From Chondrilla cf. caribensis (Eukaryota > Porifera > Demospongiae > Chondrillida > Chondrillidae), in contig OZ026565.1 of NCBI GenBank assembly GCA_964020155.1, forward strand, positions 2,012,501 to 2,022,500: a stretch of 10,000 nt of DNA. The letters are read 5' to 3'. Made by a program: the position numbers and the translations under genes. A model generated the notes under the pieces. That model saw only the letters and a list, made by a program, of their open reading frames with translations, was not told the origin of the DNA and searched no databases. Of the stretch, positions 7,172 through 10,000 are shown one piece after another (the stretch's first letter is position 1; every line of letters starts with the position of its first letter).

Positions 7172-7249
7172 CTGAGGGAAGAGGGATAGGGAAGTCATTA
7201 ATACTTGTGTTAGCCTACAATGAATAAATGAACATTGTCCCTAATATTG

Positions 7250-7264
7250 CACACACACACACAC

Positions 7265-7331
<67 letters not shown>
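7250..7331. repeat. (CA)n microsatellite, 82 bp
   Basis: CA units with one TAA interruption near 7266, lying in the 226-bp intron 4/5. It reads (UG)n in the transcript and starts about 66 nt downstream of the exon 4 donor. Confidence 0.97.
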
Positions 7332-7334
<3 letters not shown>

Positions 7335-7397
7335 TAATTTTTACAATCACAGCTCATCTGCGCATGTTTAGGTCTCTCTAGCTATTGAGGCACATAC

Positions 7398-7528
7398 CAT
7401 CAACGAGGCAGAATCAGTTGCTGTTACAATGAGGGAATAGGATGAGGAGACTTCTCTGTTCAACTTTTCAGAAGTTGTAAAAATTCGACCATCGCTAGCA
7501 ATTTGGAACTTCTTCATTGGATCGTCAC
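7398..7528 (-). CDS. Cadherin exon 4 (middle of ECc)
   Basis: Two bases complete a split Gly codon and 43 codons follow. The acceptor is CCCTTTCCAG and the donor GTATGT (+ strand 7392-7397). The peptide DDPMKKFQIASDGRIF, then EKLNREVSSSYSLIVTATDS, gives the typical F.I...G.I strand pair, an LNRE version of the LDRE calcium motif and the Y.L.V.ATD strand. At 131 nt the exon is not a multiple of three, so skipping it would shift the frame. It is closely flanked by a (CA)-type array upstream and a (UG)-type array downstream in transcript sense. Confidence 0.92.
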
Positions 7529-8171
<643 letters not shown>

Positions 8172-8643
8172 CAAATGTGATATTATAAGTAACAACATCA
8201 TTCAAATCTCGATCTGTGACTGTCACAGCTGCCACTAGGTTGTCTGAGCTGGAGCCCTCCGCAATTGACCCACTGTACATGGATTCACTGAATATCGGCC
8301 GGAAATCTATTTCGTCCGTCAGTGTGATCATGACAGTGGTGGAGCTGGACATCACCCGATCTCCGTTGTCTCGAACGGTCACGCCAAACAGGAACAAACT
8401 GGTTGTTTCCCGGTCCAAAGCTTCAGGATTCTTCACAGTGATAACTCCATCTGAGCTGATAGCAAAATGGCTGCTGATATCAGAGGTGTAAGTTAGAGCA
8501 GCGTTCTGTCCTGAATCATCATCAGTTGCTGTCACCGTGCCAACAATGGCACCAACAGCGGGATTTTCTCTGATTGGAAATGTGTACGGAGCCCCAACAA
8601 ACATAGGCGAATGGTCGTTCTTGTCAATGATGTCCACAATGAC
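8172..8643 (-). CDS. Cadherin exon 3 (end of ECa, all of ECb, start of ECc)
   Basis: The exon has 157 codons plus one base (phase 0 start, phase 1 end). The acceptor is TGTACATAG and the donor GTACGT (+ strand 8166-8171). It begins with the ECa G strand and linker (VIVDIIDKNDHSP). All of ECb follows: IRENPAVG, VTATDDDSGQNAALTY, FAISSDGVITV, EALDRETTSLFLFGVTVRDNG, then VMITLTDEIDFRP. That last linker has DEIDFRP where DxNDNxP is expected, so the calcium site between ECb and ECc may be weak or absent. ECc starts with IFSESMYSGSIAEG and runs through VTVTDRDLNDVVTYNITF. The extra base plus two bases of the next exon make GGT (Gly). Confidence 0.93.
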
Positions 8644-8762
8644 CTATGTACAGTTACAGACATTGTGCGAGGACATGCATACAAAATGAGATACGCACGT
8701 CACAATACAGTGAGCATGGTAGAGCAGACACACTCTATAGTATACTGTCATGCTATGTACCT

Positions 8763-8815
8763 TCATCCCATGTGTACATCGACTCGTGGTATGAGTAGAT
8801 GTACACATGGGATGA
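8763..8815. repeat. Near-perfect hairpin, 53 nt
   Basis: TCATCCCATGTGTACATC (8763-8780) is the exact reverse complement of 8798-8815. After one mismatch (8781/8797), ACTC (8782-8785) pairs with GAGT (8793-8796), leaving a 7-nt loop. That gives 22 of 23 arm positions paired. Confidence 0.95.
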
Positions 8816-8920
8816 GGGAAGAAGGGAAGAAGGTAGGTAAGAGGTAAAGAAGGGCAATAACAGACCATAGGAGGGGAGAAACAGGACACAGAGGGTAGTG
8901 ATAGTATGAAGGAGGGTGGA

Positions 8921-9058
8921 GGTAACAGGTCAAGGAGAATGGAGGTGACATGTCAAGGAGAAGGAAGGTAACAGGTCAAGGAGAAGGAAGGTAACAGGTC
9001 AAGGAGAAGGAAGGCAACAGGTCAAGGAGAAGGAAGGTAACAGGTCAAGGAGAATGGA
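8921..9058. repeat. 23-bp minisatellite, 6 tandem copies
   Basis: The unit GGTAACAGGTCAAGGAG plus AAGGAA is repeated six times with no spacers. The first and last copies end AATGGA instead of AAGGAA. Copy 2 has GGTGACATG and copy 5 has GGCAACAGG. The strand is purine-rich on plus, pyrimidine-rich in the transcript. Confidence 0.95.
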
Positions 9059-9160
9059 GAGTTGGAAGGGATAAGGAACCCAACCTTCCAATGTTTTATG
9101 CAGTATATAATACTTTCAGCAACATAGAGTGTATCCATACATACATGTGCACGTACATAC

Positions 9161-9343
9161 CTGTGCATAGCCATATCGTGGTAAACTTCCATTGTCCCTT
9201 GCTCTGATGGTGAAGACGTACTGCGATTGGTCTTCGTAGTCCAAAAGAACATTGGTGAGCAGACGGTTGCCATTTAAGCGGAAATTTGGCTCGGATATGT
9301 TGACATAAGTGATCTGGTCGTTCTCTGGGTCAGTGGCGAACAC
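9161..9343 (-). CDS. Cadherin exon 2 (rest of ECa)
   Basis: The exon has 61 codons, phase 0 at both ends. The acceptor is CCCTTTCAG and the donor GTATGT (+ strand 9155-9160). It opens with VFATDPENDQITY, the calcium-binding DPE/D segment, then NFRLNGNRLLTN, then LLDYEDQSQYVFTIRARDNG. The usual LDRE glutamate motif appears here as LDYE, a known variant of this position in other large cadherins. The exon stops just before the last beta strand of ECa, at the intron position that recurs in most repeats of this gene. Confidence 0.92.
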
Positions 9344-9694
9344 CTGAAAGGGTACATACAAAGGGTGGTCAGTTGCAGCTCATAGCTGTGCTACAGTAGG
9401 ACCTCACAACCAAGACCATCCATGCAACCAGCCAGCATGATCTCATTTGTGAGGTAGCCCTAGTTTTGATGTTGAAAGTGAACAAGTAACACAGTTCAGG
9501 AATTCCTTACATTGGTGGTCCTATAACTGAGGTGGTCTTCTAGTGAAGTTCTACTGTACATAGAAAGTTTATGTTTGTGCACACATAAACATTGAGAAGA
9601 TGAACTAGTGTGATACAAACTTTTCCGTATGTGGAGGTTGAGATTAGCATGGTATTCACTGTAATGTAAACGTAGGTACAAATAAAAACACATG

Positions 9695-9785
<91 letters not shown>

Positions 9786-9930
9786 CACAACACAACACAC
9801 AACACAACACACACACGACATTGTATACATACACACTAGCACACAACACACACATACACACACACAACACACAAACTGCAAAATACAGTATCTATGTATG
9901 CATGTCTTATCAATACAAACAGCAACTTAC
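9344..9930 (-). other. Intron 1/2 with a (CA)n array
   Basis: A 587-bp intron. The section 9344-9690 is unique sequence with no recognised element. It is followed by the CA and CACAA repeats, then about 40 nt to the exon 1 donor. Confidence 0.85.
9697..9873. repeat. (CA)n array grading into CACAA/AACAC repeats
   Basis: Pure CA runs from 9697 to 9784 (88 bp). It then passes into CACAACACAA-type units up to about 9816 and, after a short unique stretch, more ACACA/AACAC words to about 9873. It is (UG)n in the transcript. Confidence 0.95.
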
Positions 9931-10000
9931 AGAGAGTACAAATGTTCCACTCAATTCATTTTCAGCCACACTACCACTGTAGACAGACTGGTTGAACATG
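9931..10000 (-). CDS. Cadherin exon 1 of window (partial, start of ECa)
   Basis: The exon is cut by the window edge. One leading base completes an upstream codon, and 23 codons follow, reading MFNQSVYSGSVAEN and then GTFVLS. This is the A/B-strand start of an EC repeat: the aromatic after the linker proline, Y.....V.EN, then a hydrophobic strand. It ends at a canonical donor (GTAAGT, + strand 9925-9930) in phase 0. The next exon continues naturally with VFATDPEND, which restores the calcium-binding A.D.D-type motif. The leading MF probably follows the proline of the preceding DxNDNxP linker, so the ATG here is internal and not a start codon. Confidence 0.88.

Larger units (their letters stand above)
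8644..9160 (-). other. Intron 2/3 with a hairpin and a minisatellite
   Basis: A 517-bp intron with a short perfect-arm hairpin, then purine-rich GGTAAGAGG-like sequence leading into a 23-bp tandem repeat. No coding content fits the gene. Confidence 0.85.

Noticed and set aside
8921..9058. CRISPR-like array
   Set aside because: The 23-bp units are head to tail with no spacers, in an animal-type intron; this is a minisatellite.

Overview
The window is eukaryotic genomic DNA, almost certainly from an invertebrate animal or a close holozoan relative. It holds an internal part of one large, multi-exon cadherin-superfamily gene on the minus strand. The evidence is extracellular cadherin (EC) repeat sequence split by GT-AG introns of roughly 100-900 bp, with introns full of dinucleotide microsatellites. 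Intron style and the long tandem EC array would suit a sponge or another early-branching animal, but nothing in the sequence fixes the species.

Reading the minus strand from high to low coordinates, 15 exons splice together without a break: 9931-10000 (partial), 9161-9343, 8172-8643, 7398-7528, 6959-7171, 6576-6710, 5729-5900, 5187-5311, 4524-4718, 4117-4215, 3439-3552, 1663-3027, 1319-1435, 1039-1216 and 40-134. Every junction keeps phase, giving 3,664 coding bases (1,221 codons) with no stop. They encode 12 EC repeats, called here ECa to ECl: ten complete, plus a partial one at each end. Neither the start codon and signal peptide nor the transmembrane and cytoplasmic parts are present, and no EGF or laminin-G domain is seen. 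The family (Fat, Dachsous, protocadherin-like or lineage-specific) therefore cannot be decided.

The introns hold most of the unusual content. There are (CA)n/(TG)n arrays in seven introns, including one of about 560 bp at 7559-8121. Other content is a compound ACAG/ACAT tract (3840-4048), a degenerate CATCA-rich tract (4930-5140), a 23-bp minisatellite with six copies (8921-9058), a near-perfect 53-nt hairpin (8763-8815), a 42-bp-arm foldback at 6001-6104 next to a second short inverted-repeat unit (6107-6202), and a probable decayed transposable element at about 244-805 with a broken HIRAN-like coding remnant.

Three points deserve most attention. Exon 7398-7528 is tightly flanked by complementary CA and UG repeats in its own transcript. 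Several 5' splice sites sit on the edge of a microsatellite. A single 1,365-bp exon covers about four EC repeats without introns, although introns recur at equivalent repeat positions in the rest of the gene. No second gene is supported; the other long open frames are mostly translations of (CA)n/(GT)n repeats.
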